Source: CAYXXZ01 sp964469165
Lineage (GTDB): Bacteria; Pseudomonadota; Gammaproteobacteria; Pseudomonadales; Porticoccaceae
Direction: 5' to 3'
Assembly (NCBI GenBank): GCA_964469165.1
Contig: CAYXXZ010000005.1
Span: 1-64,000, forward strand
Length of the DNA: 64,000 nt
Shown: in pieces, positions 7,543-16,932 of the stretch
Position numbering within the stretch: position 1 is the first letter of the stretch
How the letters are laid out: each line of letters begins with the position of its first letter
The notes under the pieces: generated by a model
What the model saw: the letters and a program-made list of their open reading frames with translations, nothing else
Databases searched by the model: none
What the model was told of the DNA's origin: nothing
Translations under genes and position numbers: made by a program

Positions 7543-8700
7543 ATGGAAGGCAAAGCAGGTATTAATTTTTTGGTTGACAAAAAAATATTCTTCTCCAATT
7601 ATCTCTACAAAAAACCTTTTTTATTCAAGCAATCCGTACGAGGTGTAAATTTATCATGGGATAAAATCAGTGAGATCTATGAACGAGCGGATGCTGCTGA
7701 TCGAAGTTTCAAACTTATGTATGGATATGAGGTACCCAAGGCAGAGTATCTGGAATCCTACATCAACGTTGGAAAACTGGAGTATCGCTATATAAAGTCA
7801 GTGATCTACGACTATATGCGCAAAGGGGCAACCCTGGTATACAACCGGATTCGTAATGAACCTTTAGTGAGCACCCTCGCCCGTCAAGTCGCGCAATTTT
7901 CGAACGCTCAAGTGATTGCCAGTGGCTATGCAGCCTTTAGTGCCAAGTCCTCGTACCGATGTCATTGGGATACCCGCGACGTATTTGCCATACAGCTAAA
8001 AGGAAGAAAGCGCTGGGTCCTCAAGGAGCCAAACTTCGAGCTTCCTCTATATATGCAGCAGACCAAGGATATGCCGGGCATCAGTGAACCAGAAGAAATT
8101 TATTGGGACGTGATACTCGAAGCTGGTGATGTTCTCTATGTACCACGGGGCTGGTGGCATAACCCGCTGCCACTGGATGGTGAAACCTTTCACTTGGCGA
8201 TTGGTACGTTCGCACCCACGGGCTTTGATTACCTCAATTGGTTGGTGCAATTGGCACCGACAATTTTGGATGGCAGACGTAATCTGCATGATTATGAAGA
8301 GAGCCAAGAGTCGTTAGAGTGCTTTGGTCGTGAAATTGGAAAGCTAATGTCGAACCGTGGCATTTTTGAAGATTTTATGGCGGCTTATATAGGCCAGCAT
8401 CGAATAGAATCAAGGATTTCCCTGGGGGTACTAGGAAATAAAAAAATAAGCAGACTCGAAAAATCTCAGCAGGTACGACTCAATGCGAACCAGCTCTACC
8501 AGTTTTCTAATGGCGTCATGATCGTCAATGGCAACAGACTCAATGTCGACAAAATTGGGCAGAGATTGATCATTCATTTACATAATCACCATCTTTGCTC
8601 AGTAGACGGAATTATGACTGAATTCTCTGATTATCCTGCGAACAAGCTACACGACCTGCTGTTCCAGCTTGCCCTGAATGATGTTATTGAGCTTACATGA
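7543..8700 (+). CDS. JmjC/cupin-4-type Fe(II)/2-oxoglutarate oxygenase in bacteriocin cluster
   Basis: A protein of 385 residues. The central part carries an iron-binding triad: SYRCHWDTRDVFAIQLKG with H141 and D143, and the distal histidine H206 in VLYVPRGWWHNPLP. The segment KGRKRWVLKEP and the YVPRGWWH turn are typical of JmjC-like cupins (ribosomal oxygenase YcfD/ROXA relatives, cupin_4). Those enzymes hydroxylate protein side chains using Fe(II), O2 and 2-oxoglutarate. The C-terminal 130 residues look like a winged-helix or dimer region, also seen in that family. It sits between the immunity candidate and the transporter, so hydroxylation of the precursor is an attractive inference, not shown. 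Codon use is AT-rich like its neighbours. Confidence 0.8.
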   Translation: MEGKAGINFLVDKKIFFSNYLYKKPFLFKQSVRGVNLSWDKISEIYERADAADRSFKLMYGYEVPKAEYLESYINVGKLEYRYIKSVIYDYMRKGATLVYNRIRNEPLVSTLARQVAQFSNAQVIASGYAAFSAKSSYRCHWDTRDVFAIQLKGRKRWVLKEPNFELPLYMQQTKDMPGISEPEEIYWDVILEAGDVLYVPRGWWHNPLPLDGETFHLAIGTFAPTGFDYLNWLVQLAPTILDGRRNLHDYEESQESLECFGREIGKLMSNRGIFEDFMAAYIGQHRIESRISLGVLGNKKISRLEKSQQVRLNANQLYQFSNGVMIVNGNRLNVDKIGQRLIIHLHNHHLCSVDGIMTEFSDYPANKLHDLLFQLALNDVIELT

Positions 8701-8731
8701 AAGCGCTTAAAAGCCCTGGAACCACCGATCC

Positions 8732-10837
8732 ATGCGCGCAATATTGCAAGCAGAAAGCCAGGAGTGTGGCCTGGCCTGCCTGGTCATGATTGCCTCCTAC
8801 CACGGCCTGCATCTCGATTTGATGGCCCTACGCAGACGCTTCTCCATCTCCATCAAGGGCACCAACCTGACACAATTGATACGCCATGCGCAGCTCTTGG
8901 AATTTTCCAGCCGCCCGTTACGACTGGAGCTGGAAGAAATACCCAAACTGCGACTACCGTGCATCCTGCACTGGAACCTGAACCATTTCGTGGTTCTGGA
9001 AAAAATCCGTGGCAAGCAATTGGTGCTTCTTGATCCTGCCTCCGGCCGCCGAGTGGTGCCTATCAACGAAGCCTCTCACCATTTTACGGGCGTTGCTCTG
9101 GAATTGACGCCCAACGCCGCATTCCGTCCCGCGCAGGAGAAGACGAGACTGAAGCTGCGCGACCTGACCGGGCGAATCGTTGGCCTCAAACGTGCTTTGG
9201 GTAATATTTTCGTGCTGGCTCTGGCGCTTGAATTCATGGCACTACTATCACCGCAAGTGACACAATGGGTCGTGGACGGCGCTTTGGTTTCCGCTGACTA
9301 CGACTTGTTGCTGTTAGCCGTGCTGGGCGGGTGTCTGCTGACACTGACCGACTTCGTGCTACGCATGGCGCAAGGGTGGATGGGATTGCGCCTGAACCAG
9401 CAGCTCGCGCTGCAATGGTCAGGTAATCTGTTCGGTCATCTGTTGCGCCTGCCCTGGCCTTTTTTCGAGAAGCGCCATCTTGGGGACATCACCGCACGCT
9501 TCCAGTCCCTCGCAGCCATTCGCAACGTGTTGACCAGTGGCGCCATTACCGCGGTGCTGGACGGTCTGGTAATGCTGGTCACCCTGGGCATGATGCTGCT
9601 CTACAGTAAAGCCCTGACGGGCATCGTGCTGACCGCCCTGGCGCTCTACGGCCTGCTGCGTCTGGCATTCTACCAGCCGTTGCGCACCGCCTCTGAAGAG
9701 CGCATCGTGCTGGCGGCGCGGGAAAATTCCTACTTTCTTGAAACCATCCGCGCGGTGCAGCCCCTCAAACTGTTCAACGCCACGCCACTGCGTCTCGCTA
9801 CCTGGCAAAACATGATAGCTGATGTACAGAACCGCGACGTGACAACCCAGAAAATGCTGCTGGCCTTCGCCAGTATCAACACCCTGGTCTTCGGCCTGGA
9901 GGGAATGTTGCTGCTTTATATCGGCGGCAGCGCGGTGCTGGAGCGCAGCCTCTCCCTGGGCATGCTGCTGGCATTCATTGCCTATAAAAGCCAGTTCACC
10001 GCCCGCGCCAGCAAGTTGATCGACCTGGGTGTGGAAATCAGGATGCTGACACTGCACGCCGAGCGCCTGGCCGATATCGCCCTCGAACCGGCGGAAGCCG
10101 AGAGTGTGATGGAAACCGATCTGGCGCGGATCGAGCCACGCCTCGAGTTGCGGAATGTCTCATTCCGCTACGCCGAGGGTGAGCCCTGGGTGATTCGCAA
10201 TGTGTCACTGACCATCGAGGCCGGCGATTCGGTCGCCCTGGTGGGCCGCTCGGGTTGCGGCAAGTCCACGCTGTTCAAACTGATCCTGGGACTGCTGACG
10301 CCGACCGAGGGCGACATCCTGATCGGCAACATTCCTATCCGCCAACTGGGGCCGGAAGCGCTGCGCAGTCTGGTGGGTGCGGTGATGCAGGAGGACCAGT
10401 TGCTGGCCGGCTCCCTGGCGGAAAACATCGCCTGTTTCGATCCCCAAGCGCACCAGGAACGTATCGAGGAAGCGGCCCGGCAGGCTCATATACACAAGGC
10501 GATCATACGCATGCCGATGGGTTATCAAACCCTGGTTGCAGAGATGGGCAGCGGCCTGTCCGGTGGGCAGCGGCAAAGAATATTGCTGGCCCGGGCACTC
10601 TACAAGCAGCCCAAAATTCTGGCCCTGGACGAGGCCACCAGTCACCTTGACTTGCACAGCGAGCAACACGTGATACAGGCCCTGGGCCAGTTACCGGGGA
10701 CTCGCATCACCATCGCACACCGCCGTGAGACCGTCGCCCTGGCTCGTCGCCTGGTATGCCTGGATAAAGGCGCGATCGTTGAGGACGTGCGCCTGGACGA
10801 TATGCAGACCAGCAGTCCCGCCGGTAAGCAGCCCTGA
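8732..10837 (+). CDS. Peptidase C39-containing bacteriocin ABC transporter
   Basis: A 701-residue exporter that cleaves double-glycine leaders and pumps the peptide across the inner membrane. The N-terminal C39 peptidase shows QAESQECGLACL (catalytic C12), NHFVVL (H85) and DPASG (D101). A six-helix ABC membrane domain spans about residues 150-430. The ATPase domain has Walker A GRSGCGKST (about 505), signature LSGGQRQRILLARAL (about 609) and Walker B ILALDEATSHLD (about 630). It completes the CvaB-like export pair with the HlyD-family protein at 4922. The start has only a weak ribosome-binding site and follows the oxygenase gene by 31 bases. Confidence 0.95.
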   Translation: MRAILQAESQECGLACLVMIASYHGLHLDLMALRRRFSISIKGTNLTQLIRHAQLLEFSSRPLRLELEEIPKLRLPCILHWNLNHFVVLEKIRGKQLVLLDPASGRRVVPINEASHHFTGVALELTPNAAFRPAQEKTRLKLRDLTGRIVGLKRALGNIFVLALALEFMALLSPQVTQWVVDGALVSADYDLLLLAVLGGCLLTLTDFVLRMAQGWMGLRLNQQLALQWSGNLFGHLLRLPWPFFEKRHLGDITARFQSLAAIRNVLTSGAITAVLDGLVMLVTLGMMLLYSKALTGIVLTALALYGLLRLAFYQPLRTASEERIVLAARENSYFLETIRAVQPLKLFNATPLRLATWQNMIADVQNRDVTTQKMLLAFASINTLVFGLEGMLLLYIGGSAVLERSLSLGMLLAFIAYKSQFTARASKLIDLGVEIRMLTLHAERLADIALEPAEAESVMETDLARIEPRLELRNVSFRYAEGEPWVIRNVSLTIEAGDSVALVGRSGCGKSTLFKLILGLLTPTEGDILIGNIPIRQLGPEALRSLVGAVMQEDQLLAGSLAENIACFDPQAHQERIEEAARQAHIHKAIIRMPMGYQTLVAEMGSGLSGGQRQRILLARALYKQPKILALDEATSHLDLHSEQHVIQALGQLPGTRITIAHRRETVALARRLVCLDKGAIVEDVRLDDMQTSSPAGKQP

Positions 10838-10838
10838 C

Positions 10839-11867
10839 TCAATCGTTGTCGTACTTCACACGAAATTCAACATCGTCATTCTGTTCGGAGAGCATCATCT
10901 TCGACATCACTTCTTTCACCGACTTGCCGTTGTAAAGGATATCGTAGAGTGCGCTGGCCAGTGGCATGTAAACGCCGAGTTCGTCCGCTTTTTCCTTGAC
11001 CAGCTTGGTGGTTTTCACGCCTTCGGCCACTTGTCCAATCGCCGCAACCGCCTCGTCGAGACTCTTGCCCTCGACCAGAGCCTCCCCGACACGAAAGTTG
11101 CGGCTCAGGTGTGACGTACAGGTGACGATCAGATCGCCCACGCCGCTCAGGCCGAGAAACGTCATGGGGTCGGCCCCGAGGCGAGCGGCGAAGCGGGTCA
11201 TCTCCGCAAGGCTGCGGGTGATCAGCACACTCATGGTGTTCTGACCCACCTTCATGGCGGAGGCCACACCCGCTTCGATGGCATAGATGTTCTTCAAGGC
11301 GCCCGCCAGTTCCACCCCGTAGCGGTCGCGGTTGGCATAAACGCGGAAGTAGCGCGTCGCAAGAATCTCCTGCACCGTCTTGCACAGCTCGGCATCCTCG
11401 CTGGCAATAACGGTAGCCGTGATCTGGCGCTGCGCGATCTCCAGCGCCAGGTTGGGGCCGCTGATCACGCCCACCCTGGGCTTGTCGAGAATTTCCTCGA
11501 GAATCTGGCTCATGAGCTTGAAGGAGCCTTCCTCGATGCCCTTGGCGGAGCTGACCAGGATACTGTCCGGGCGAAGGAGTGGCGCGGCCTGCTGCGCCAC
11601 GTCGCGAAACGCCTTGCTGGGTACCGAAAAGAAGACCACATCGGCACCGCGCAACGCTTCACTCATGTCGCTGGTGATGTGCAGGCTGTCTTCCAGGCGA
11701 TAGCCGGGCAGATAGGGTTTGTTCTCCCGCGTGTTCCGGCACTGCCCGGCATTCTCCGCGCTGCGCATCCACAGCGTCACGGGGTAGCCGTTGCCGGCAA
11801 TCATATTGGCGATCACCGTGCCGAAGCTACCGCCGCCAAGCACGGTGATCGTGGTGGTTTTTGTCAT
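10839..11867 (-). CDS. gpsA: NAD(P)-dependent glycerol-3-phosphate dehydrogenase
   Basis: Reduces dihydroxyacetone phosphate to sn-glycerol-3-phosphate for phospholipid synthesis; cytosolic. The 342-residue protein begins with the Rossmann motif ITVLGGGSFGTVIANMIA and contains SSAKGIEEGSFKLMSQIL, SGPNLALEIA and the substrate-site lysine segment VELAGALKNIYAIEAG, all typical of bacterial GpsA. The stop codon lies one base past the end of the C39 transporter gene on the other strand, so the two are tightly convergent. htpG lies directly upstream in the same direction. Confidence 0.96.
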   Translation of the reverse strand: MTKTTTITVLGGGSFGTVIANMIAGNGYPVTLWMRSAENAGQCRNTRENKPYLPGYRLEDSLHITSDMSEALRGADVVFFSVPSKAFRDVAQQAAPLLRPDSILVSSAKGIEEGSFKLMSQILEEILDKPRVGVISGPNLALEIAQRQITATVIASEDAELCKTVQEILATRYFRVYANRDRYGVELAGALKNIYAIEAGVASAMKVGQNTMSVLITRSLAEMTRFAARLGADPMTFLGLSGVGDLIVTCTSHLSRNFRVGEALVEGKSLDEAVAAIGQVAEGVKTTKLVKEKADELGVYMPLASALYDILYNGKSVKEVMSKMMLSEQNDDVEFRVKYDND

Positions 11868-11903
11868 GCAGCCGCCAGAAAAGTGGACGTCGAACAGCGC
11901 GGA

Positions 11904-13793
11904 TTAAACCGTGGCACGCAGCAAAAGTCTATTGAGGCGCTGAACGAACTCCGCTGGATTCTCGAGCTGCTCCCCCGCCGACAGCTGCGCCTGACCATAG
12001 ATCACCCAGGCCAGATCCTCTCCCCTGTCGCCCTCCTGGGCGGCGAGTTCGGTCAACAATGGATGGTCCGGATTGATCTCCAGCACGGGCTTGCTGTGCG
12101 GTACGGCCTGGCCGGCGGCTTCAAGCAGCTTGCGCATCTGGACGCCCAGATCGTGCTCTGCGCCCACCAGGCACGCCGGTGATTCCGTGAGGCGCCGGGT
12201 GATGCGTACGTCCTCCACCTCATCGCCGAGGTGGCTCTTGATTTTCTCCGTCAGAGGCGAAGTTTTGCCCTCTTCCGGCTTGTCGTCCGCGCTCTCCTTG
12301 CCATCCTCGTCAGCGAAATCCAGCTCTCCCTTGGCGATGTTTTGCAGTGGCGTGCCATCGAATTCCGTAAGGTAGCTCATCAGCCACTCGTCGATGCGAT
12401 CGGTGAGCAGCAACACCTCGATACCCTTCTTGCGGAAAATCTCCAGATAGGGGCTGCTGGCTGCGGCTTTGTAGCTGTCCGCGATCAGGAAATAGATCTT
12501 CTTGTGCTCGTCACCGGCGCGGGATTTGTAGGCATCCAGAGAGGTTCTGTCGTCGCTGTTCGCCGACGTGGTGCTGTTGAAGCGCAGCAGTTTGGCAATG
12601 CGCTCGCGATTGGCGAAGTCTTCCGCCACACCCTCTTTCAGCACGGAACCGAAGTGCTCCCAGAAGCTGCCGTAGTCTTCCGGCCTGTCCTTCACCAGGC
12701 TCTCCAGCATGTCCAGCACCCGCTTGGTGAGTGCGGTGCGAATACTGGTTACCGCGGCGCTGTCCTGGAGAATTTCCCGCGACACATTGAGAGGAAGGTC
12801 GTTGGAGTCCACCACGCCCTTCACGAAGCGCAGATACAGCGGCAGGAATTGCTCGGCATCGTCCATGATGAAGGTGCGCTGCACGTAGAGCTTCACGCCG
12901 CGCGGCGCTTCCCGCTGGTAGAGGTCGAACATGGGCTCGCTGGGGATGTACAGCAGGCTGGTGTAGTCGAACTTGCCCTCAACCCGGTTGTGGCTCCAGG
13001 TCAGGGGATCGCGAAAATCATGGGAAACGTGCTTGTAGAAGTTCTTGTAGTCATCATCGGAGAGCTCGCTCTTGGGCTTGACCCAAAGCGCCGTGGCATC
13101 ATTGACCACCTCCCATTCCTCGTCGGCGGACTCATCCTCAGCCTTCGTGGCCGGCAGCGAGATGGGCACCGCAATATGGTCGGAGTACTTCTTGATGAGG
13201 CTGCGCAGGCGCCAGGCGTCGGCAAACTCCTTGGCATCGTCCTTCAAGTGCAGGGTGATGACGGTACCGCGCTCGGCCTTATCCACATCTTCCACAGTGA
13301 ATTCAGCCTCGCCCTCGCAGGTCCAGCGCACGCCCTGATCGGCACCGAGGCCCGCGCGGCGGGTTTCCACCACCACCTTGTCGGCAACGATGAACGACGA
13401 GTAGAAGCCGACGCCGAACTGGCCGATCAACTGGGAGTCTTTCTTCTGATCGCCGGAGAGCGCCTCGAGGAACTGCGCGGTACCGGATCTGGCGATGGTG
13501 CCGAGGTTATCGATGACCTCCTGGCGTGACATGCCGATGCCGTTGTCGCTGATAGTTAGGGTGCCGGCCTCGCTGTCGAAGGAAATCCTGATACCCGGAT
13601 CCGCCCCACCCTCCAGCAATTCAGGCGCTTGCAGCGCTTCGAAACGCAGTTTGTCGCAGGCATCCGAGGCATTGGATACCAACTCGCGCAGAAAGATTTC
13701 CCTGTTGCTGTACAGGGAATGGATCATGAGGTGGAGAATTTTCTTGGCTTCCGTCTGGAAACCCATCTTTTCCGGATTGGCTGCCGCTGTCAT
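11904..13793 (-). CDS. htpG: Molecular chaperone HtpG (Hsp90)
   Basis: A bacterial Hsp90: an ATP-dependent homodimeric cytosolic chaperone. The 629-residue length is normal. The GHKL ATPase domain shows MIHSLYSNREIFLRELVSNASDACDK at the N-terminus (ATP-site Glu and Asn), ISDNGIGMS and GQFGVGFYSSF. The middle domain shows YVQRTFIMDD and LPLNVSREILQ, followed by the dimerisation domain. AAGGAG precedes the ATG. A sigma-32-type promoter lies about 60-85 bases upstream, which fits heat-shock control. Confidence 0.97.
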   Translation of the reverse strand: MTAAANPEKMGFQTEAKKILHLMIHSLYSNREIFLRELVSNASDACDKLRFEALQAPELLEGGADPGIRISFDSEAGTLTISDNGIGMSRQEVIDNLGTIARSGTAQFLEALSGDQKKDSQLIGQFGVGFYSSFIVADKVVVETRRAGLGADQGVRWTCEGEAEFTVEDVDKAERGTVITLHLKDDAKEFADAWRLRSLIKKYSDHIAVPISLPATKAEDESADEEWEVVNDATALWVKPKSELSDDDYKNFYKHVSHDFRDPLTWSHNRVEGKFDYTSLLYIPSEPMFDLYQREAPRGVKLYVQRTFIMDDAEQFLPLYLRFVKGVVDSNDLPLNVSREILQDSAAVTSIRTALTKRVLDMLESLVKDRPEDYGSFWEHFGSVLKEGVAEDFANRERIAKLLRFNSTTSANSDDRTSLDAYKSRAGDEHKKIYFLIADSYKAAASSPYLEIFRKKGIEVLLLTDRIDEWLMSYLTEFDGTPLQNIAKGELDFADEDGKESADDKPEEGKTSPLTEKIKSHLGDEVEDVRITRRLTESPACLVGAEHDLGVQMRKLLEAAGQAVPHSKPVLEINPDHPLLTELAAQEGDRGEDLAWVIYGQAQLSAGEQLENPAEFVQRLNRLLLRATV

Positions 13794-13849
13794 CGCGTCA
13801 CTCCTTTCTTATGGCACGGGAACTGGGTGAACATACTGATACAGCGCTT

Positions 13850-13877
13850 TAATTGGGGCTCAGGGGCAATTTTCAAG
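13850..13877 (-). promoter_or_regulatory. Sigma-32 (heat-shock) promoter of htpG
   Basis: Read on the minus strand, CTTGAAA (13877-13871), a 12-bp spacer and CCCCAATTA (13858-13850) match the sigma-32 consensus CTTGAAA / CCCCATnTA with one mismatch in the -10 element. Transcription would start roughly 50 bases before the htpG ATG. Confidence 0.75.
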
Positions 13878-14154
13878 GATGATTTGCGCCAAGGCGGGAA
13901 TTTCGAGCTACAGTATTGACGGCTGAGTAAGGTTTTCAGCTATTGGGCCGGGCCTGTCGCTGAGCGCTAGTTAAACCCTGGCAGAATGCAACTCTCGCAG
14001 TGTGCCTGCTTAAGGCCCATCGCTTACAGCTCGCCTTGTTGCACATATGACGAGGCCTGAATTTCCGACAACTGGGTAAGCGTCAGGCGTACGATGTCAG
14101 ACGTTGATCCAAGCCATATCAATCAGATAAGCAACAAACCTAAGGAAAAACCTT
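13878..14154. other. Intergenic region htpG / RDHS-motif gene
   Basis: Contains the divergent promoter area. Around 14005-14032 (CTGCTTAAGGCCCATCGCTTACAGCTC) it carries a single arm resembling the dispersed AGCT-TAAGCC palindrome family; no clear second arm is seen. No ORF or RNA gene is recognisable. The following gene has a weak AAGGAAAA ribosome-binding site. Confidence 0.4.
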
Positions 14155-15396
14155 ATGCCCGAGCACGACTTCGAGAAAATGGCGCTGACGCCCTACGACG
14201 AGTTTCCCGTTCACGCCACGCCCTACCCCATGAGCTACGTACCCAGCACCGACTATGCCTGGGATGACGGCTATTACTTCCTCGCCTATGACATTGAGAG
14301 CGGTATCGCCCTGTGGAACGGTATGCGCGTCACACCCAATGCCAACGTCATTGGCGGCCACACCTCCTTCAATGTGCGCGGCGTGCAGCGCACCCTGCGC
14401 CTGTCCCGCATCTGGCGCGACGACTACAACCTGTCCATCGGCCCTTTTCGCTACGAAATCATCGAGCCCCTGCGCGCCATTCGCATGGTGCTGGAAGCCA
14501 ACGATTCGGGCATGAGCTACGATTTGATCTGGCGTGGCCTCGCACCACCTCACCTGGCAGCCCACCACCGCGCGGTGCGCCAGGGACGCTTCACTACCGA
14601 CCAAAGCCGCTACCATCAGGTTGGCACCGCCAGCGGCTGGTTCGAGATCGACGGAAAACGCCACGAGATCCCGGAGAGCAGGCCCTGGGGCGGCTCCCGG
14701 GATCACTCATGGGGGCTGTACGAAGGCCGCCCGCCCCTGTCCGGTGGCGCGCAGTGGCTGCCCCCGACAGCGCCGCAGGAAATTCCCCGCGCCCTGCGCT
14801 TCTCGATGTTTCTCGAAAGCGAGGGCTTTTCCGCCTACTTTCACTTCCACGAAGGCCCCAATGGTGAGCGTGTGCATTTCAACGACACCTTCGGGATTCC
14901 TCTGGAGGGGTGGATCAACTACGGTTGGGACGGCCCTGTCCTGGAAATCGTCGACTACACCCACGCCCTGAAATGGCGCCCCGGCACCCGCTCCGTCACC
15001 AGTGGCACCATCACCTTGCGGGACAAGAGCGGCGGTGTCTGGACGCTGGAACTGGAAGTGAATCTGCCACCGCACGTGCTCGGCCAGATCGGCTACCACG
15101 TCGGCGCCTGGCGCGACGGCGGCACCATCCACACCTATCACGGCAAAAGCCCCGCCATGGAATGGGATGAATTCGATTTTTCCGTCCAGCCCTGCGAGCA
15201 TACGTTTCCAGGAACGGGGGAAAAGCGCACGGTGTTCGGCGTCGAACACCTCGCCAGTGTAAAAACCATCGCCCCCGACGGCAAGGTCACCCGCGGTCGC
15301 GCCCAGTTCGAGGTGTTCCTCAACGGTCGCTACAGCCCTTATGGCTTCGAGGATCAAGCGGCACACGGTGGGCTGACCGGGCGCGGTCTGGTATAA
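14155..15396 (+). CDS. Uncharacterised RDHS-motif protein (lipocalin-like superfamily candidate)
   Basis: A protein of 413 residues with no signal peptide. It is rich in Trp, Tyr and Gly with beta-strand-like alternation. A central motif RPWGGSRDHSWGLYEG and later FGIPLEGWINYGWDGP stand out. The RDHS motif recurs in the shorter protein at 47605 (VWRDHSRGPRE), so the two appear to be distant paralogues. The general look recalls uncharacterised DUF706x-type proteins and the CrtC/AttH hydratase-like fold, but this is only a resemblance. Family members known to me accompany acyl-CoA catabolic genes. It is a single gene, convergent with the alanine symporter. Confidence 0.7.
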   Translation: MPEHDFEKMALTPYDEFPVHATPYPMSYVPSTDYAWDDGYYFLAYDIESGIALWNGMRVTPNANVIGGHTSFNVRGVQRTLRLSRIWRDDYNLSIGPFRYEIIEPLRAIRMVLEANDSGMSYDLIWRGLAPPHLAAHHRAVRQGRFTTDQSRYHQVGTASGWFEIDGKRHEIPESRPWGGSRDHSWGLYEGRPPLSGGAQWLPPTAPQEIPRALRFSMFLESEGFSAYFHFHEGPNGERVHFNDTFGIPLEGWINYGWDGPVLEIVDYTHALKWRPGTRSVTSGTITLRDKSGGVWTLELEVNLPPHVLGQIGYHVGAWRDGGTIHTYHGKSPAMEWDEFDFSVQPCEHTFPGTGEKRTVFGVEHLASVKTIAPDGKVTRGRAQFEVFLNGRYSPYGFEDQAAHGGLTGRGLV

Positions 15397-15414
15397 GGAC
15401 TATCTGCACGACGG

Positions 15415-16791
15415 TCAGTCCGGCGCAGTCTTCCAGTCCGGCTGACTGAAGTACGCGCGCGTTTCCTTTGCGACGATGCCCGAAAGCAGCAACAATCCCA
15501 CGAGGTTGGGCAGCGCCATCAGGCCATTGGCGATATCCGAAAAGGTCCACACCATATCGAGTGTCGTCATGGCGCCCACCATCACCACAAGGGTAAAAAC
15601 GAGGCGATAGTGGAAGATGGCGCGGCGCCCCAGCAGGCTCTCGGCACAGCGCTCGCCGTAGTAACTCCAGCCGATGATGGTGGTAAAGGCGTAAACCACC
15701 ACCGCAATGGTGACCGTGTAAATTCCCCAGCCATTGCCCAGGCCCTGTTCGATCGCCCAGGCCGTCATGGCGGCGCCACGCAAATCGACCTGCGTGTACG
15801 CATCGGTCACGATCAGGGTCATCGCGGTGAATGTCACCATGATCAGGGTATCGATAAAGGTCTGTGTCATGGAGACCATGGCCTGATGCACCGGCTGGGT
15901 GGTTTTTGCGCTGGCCGCGGCAATGCCTCCGGTGCCCATGCCGGACTCGTTGGAAAAGATACCGCGCGAAACCCCTATCTGTATGGCCAGAATGACCGCC
16001 GATCCGGCAAAGCCACCCGCGGCCGCTGAGCCCGAAAAGGCATCGTGAAATACCCGGAGCAAGGCGTCGGGGATGCGCTCGTGGAAGACGGCCAGCACAA
16101 TCAGATTGCTCACCACATAGAGCACGATCATCGTCGGCACAATGGCCGCTGCAAATCGCGCGATACTTTTTATACCGCCAAGGATGACGATGCCGGTCAG
16201 CAGAGTCATCAGCAGGCCACTCCACAGGACAGGGATATCCCAGGTAGCGGCCAGCTGGCTGGCGGCGGTGTTGGCTTGCACCATGTTGCCGATCCCGAAG
16301 GACGCAGCGATACCAAACAATGCGAATGAGCTGCCCAGTAGCCAGCCGAATTTCCCGCCGACACCTTCGCGCAAATACTCCATGGGGCCGCCGGTCTGCT
16401 CGCCAGCGGCATCCGTGCGGCGAAACTTCACCCCCAGCAGCGCTTCCGAGTATTTGGTCGCCATGCCGACCAGCCCTGTAAGCCACACCCAGAACAGAGC
16501 CCCTGGCCCGCCAATTCCGATCGCCGTTGCAACACCCGCGATATTGCCAACGCCGATGGTGGCCGCAAGGGCTGTCAGCAATGCCTGATAATGGGAAACA
16601 TCTCCAGGGGAGTCGCCGTTTTGGTCACGTTTGAAAAACGCGAGCCAAAAAGCGTGAAAAAGAACTCGAAACTGCAAGCCACCAAGGCGGACCGTAAGGT
16701 AAAGACCTGTCAGCAACAACAATGGCAGCAAGAGATAGGGGCCCCAGACAAAACCATTGATAGTGTTCAACGCGCCTTGCAACGATTCCAT
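15415..16791 (-). CDS. Alanine/glycine:cation symporter (AGCS family)
   Basis: A 458-residue inner-membrane sodium:alanine symporter. The N-terminus INGFVWGPYLLLPLLLLTGLYLTVRLGGLQF and the block ATIGVGNIAGVATAIGIGGPGALFWVWLTG followed by KYSEALLGVKFR are hallmark AGCS sequences. About ten hydrophobic segments follow, including SNESGMGTGGIAAASAKT with its conserved small residues. AGAGGAAG precedes the ATG. The gene is single and convergent with the RDHS-motif gene. Confidence 0.92.
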   Translation of the reverse strand: MESLQGALNTINGFVWGPYLLLPLLLLTGLYLTVRLGGLQFRVLFHAFWLAFFKRDQNGDSPGDVSHYQALLTALAATIGVGNIAGVATAIGIGGPGALFWVWLTGLVGMATKYSEALLGVKFRRTDAAGEQTGGPMEYLREGVGGKFGWLLGSSFALFGIAASFGIGNMVQANTAASQLAATWDIPVLWSGLLMTLLTGIVILGGIKSIARFAAAIVPTMIVLYVVSNLIVLAVFHERIPDALLRVFHDAFSGSAAAGGFAGSAVILAIQIGVSRGIFSNESGMGTGGIAAASAKTTQPVHQAMVSMTQTFIDTLIMVTFTAMTLIVTDAYTQVDLRGAAMTAWAIEQGLGNGWGIYTVTIAVVVYAFTTIIGWSYYGERCAESLLGRRAIFHYRLVFTLVVMVGAMTTLDMVWTFSDIANGLMALPNLVGLLLLSGIVAKETRAYFSQPDWKTAPD

Positions 16792-16932
16792 GCGGTGCTA
16801 TCTTCCTCTTCGCGGCAAACGACCCTGCGCTTGCCGAGCCTGGTATAGGGGGGACGGGATTATGCCAGCCCTTCAATCGTGCGCTGAGTATCTGACACAG
16901 AAGTGGTCGAAACTTGCAGCTTTATGGCTCCA

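Noticed and set aside
12231..13529. Long plus-strand ORF opposite htpG
   Set aside because: It is entirely antisense to a certain gene; residue composition (Val, Ala, Gly, His, Glu-rich) is typical of the complement of GC-rich coding sequence, and no domain is seen.
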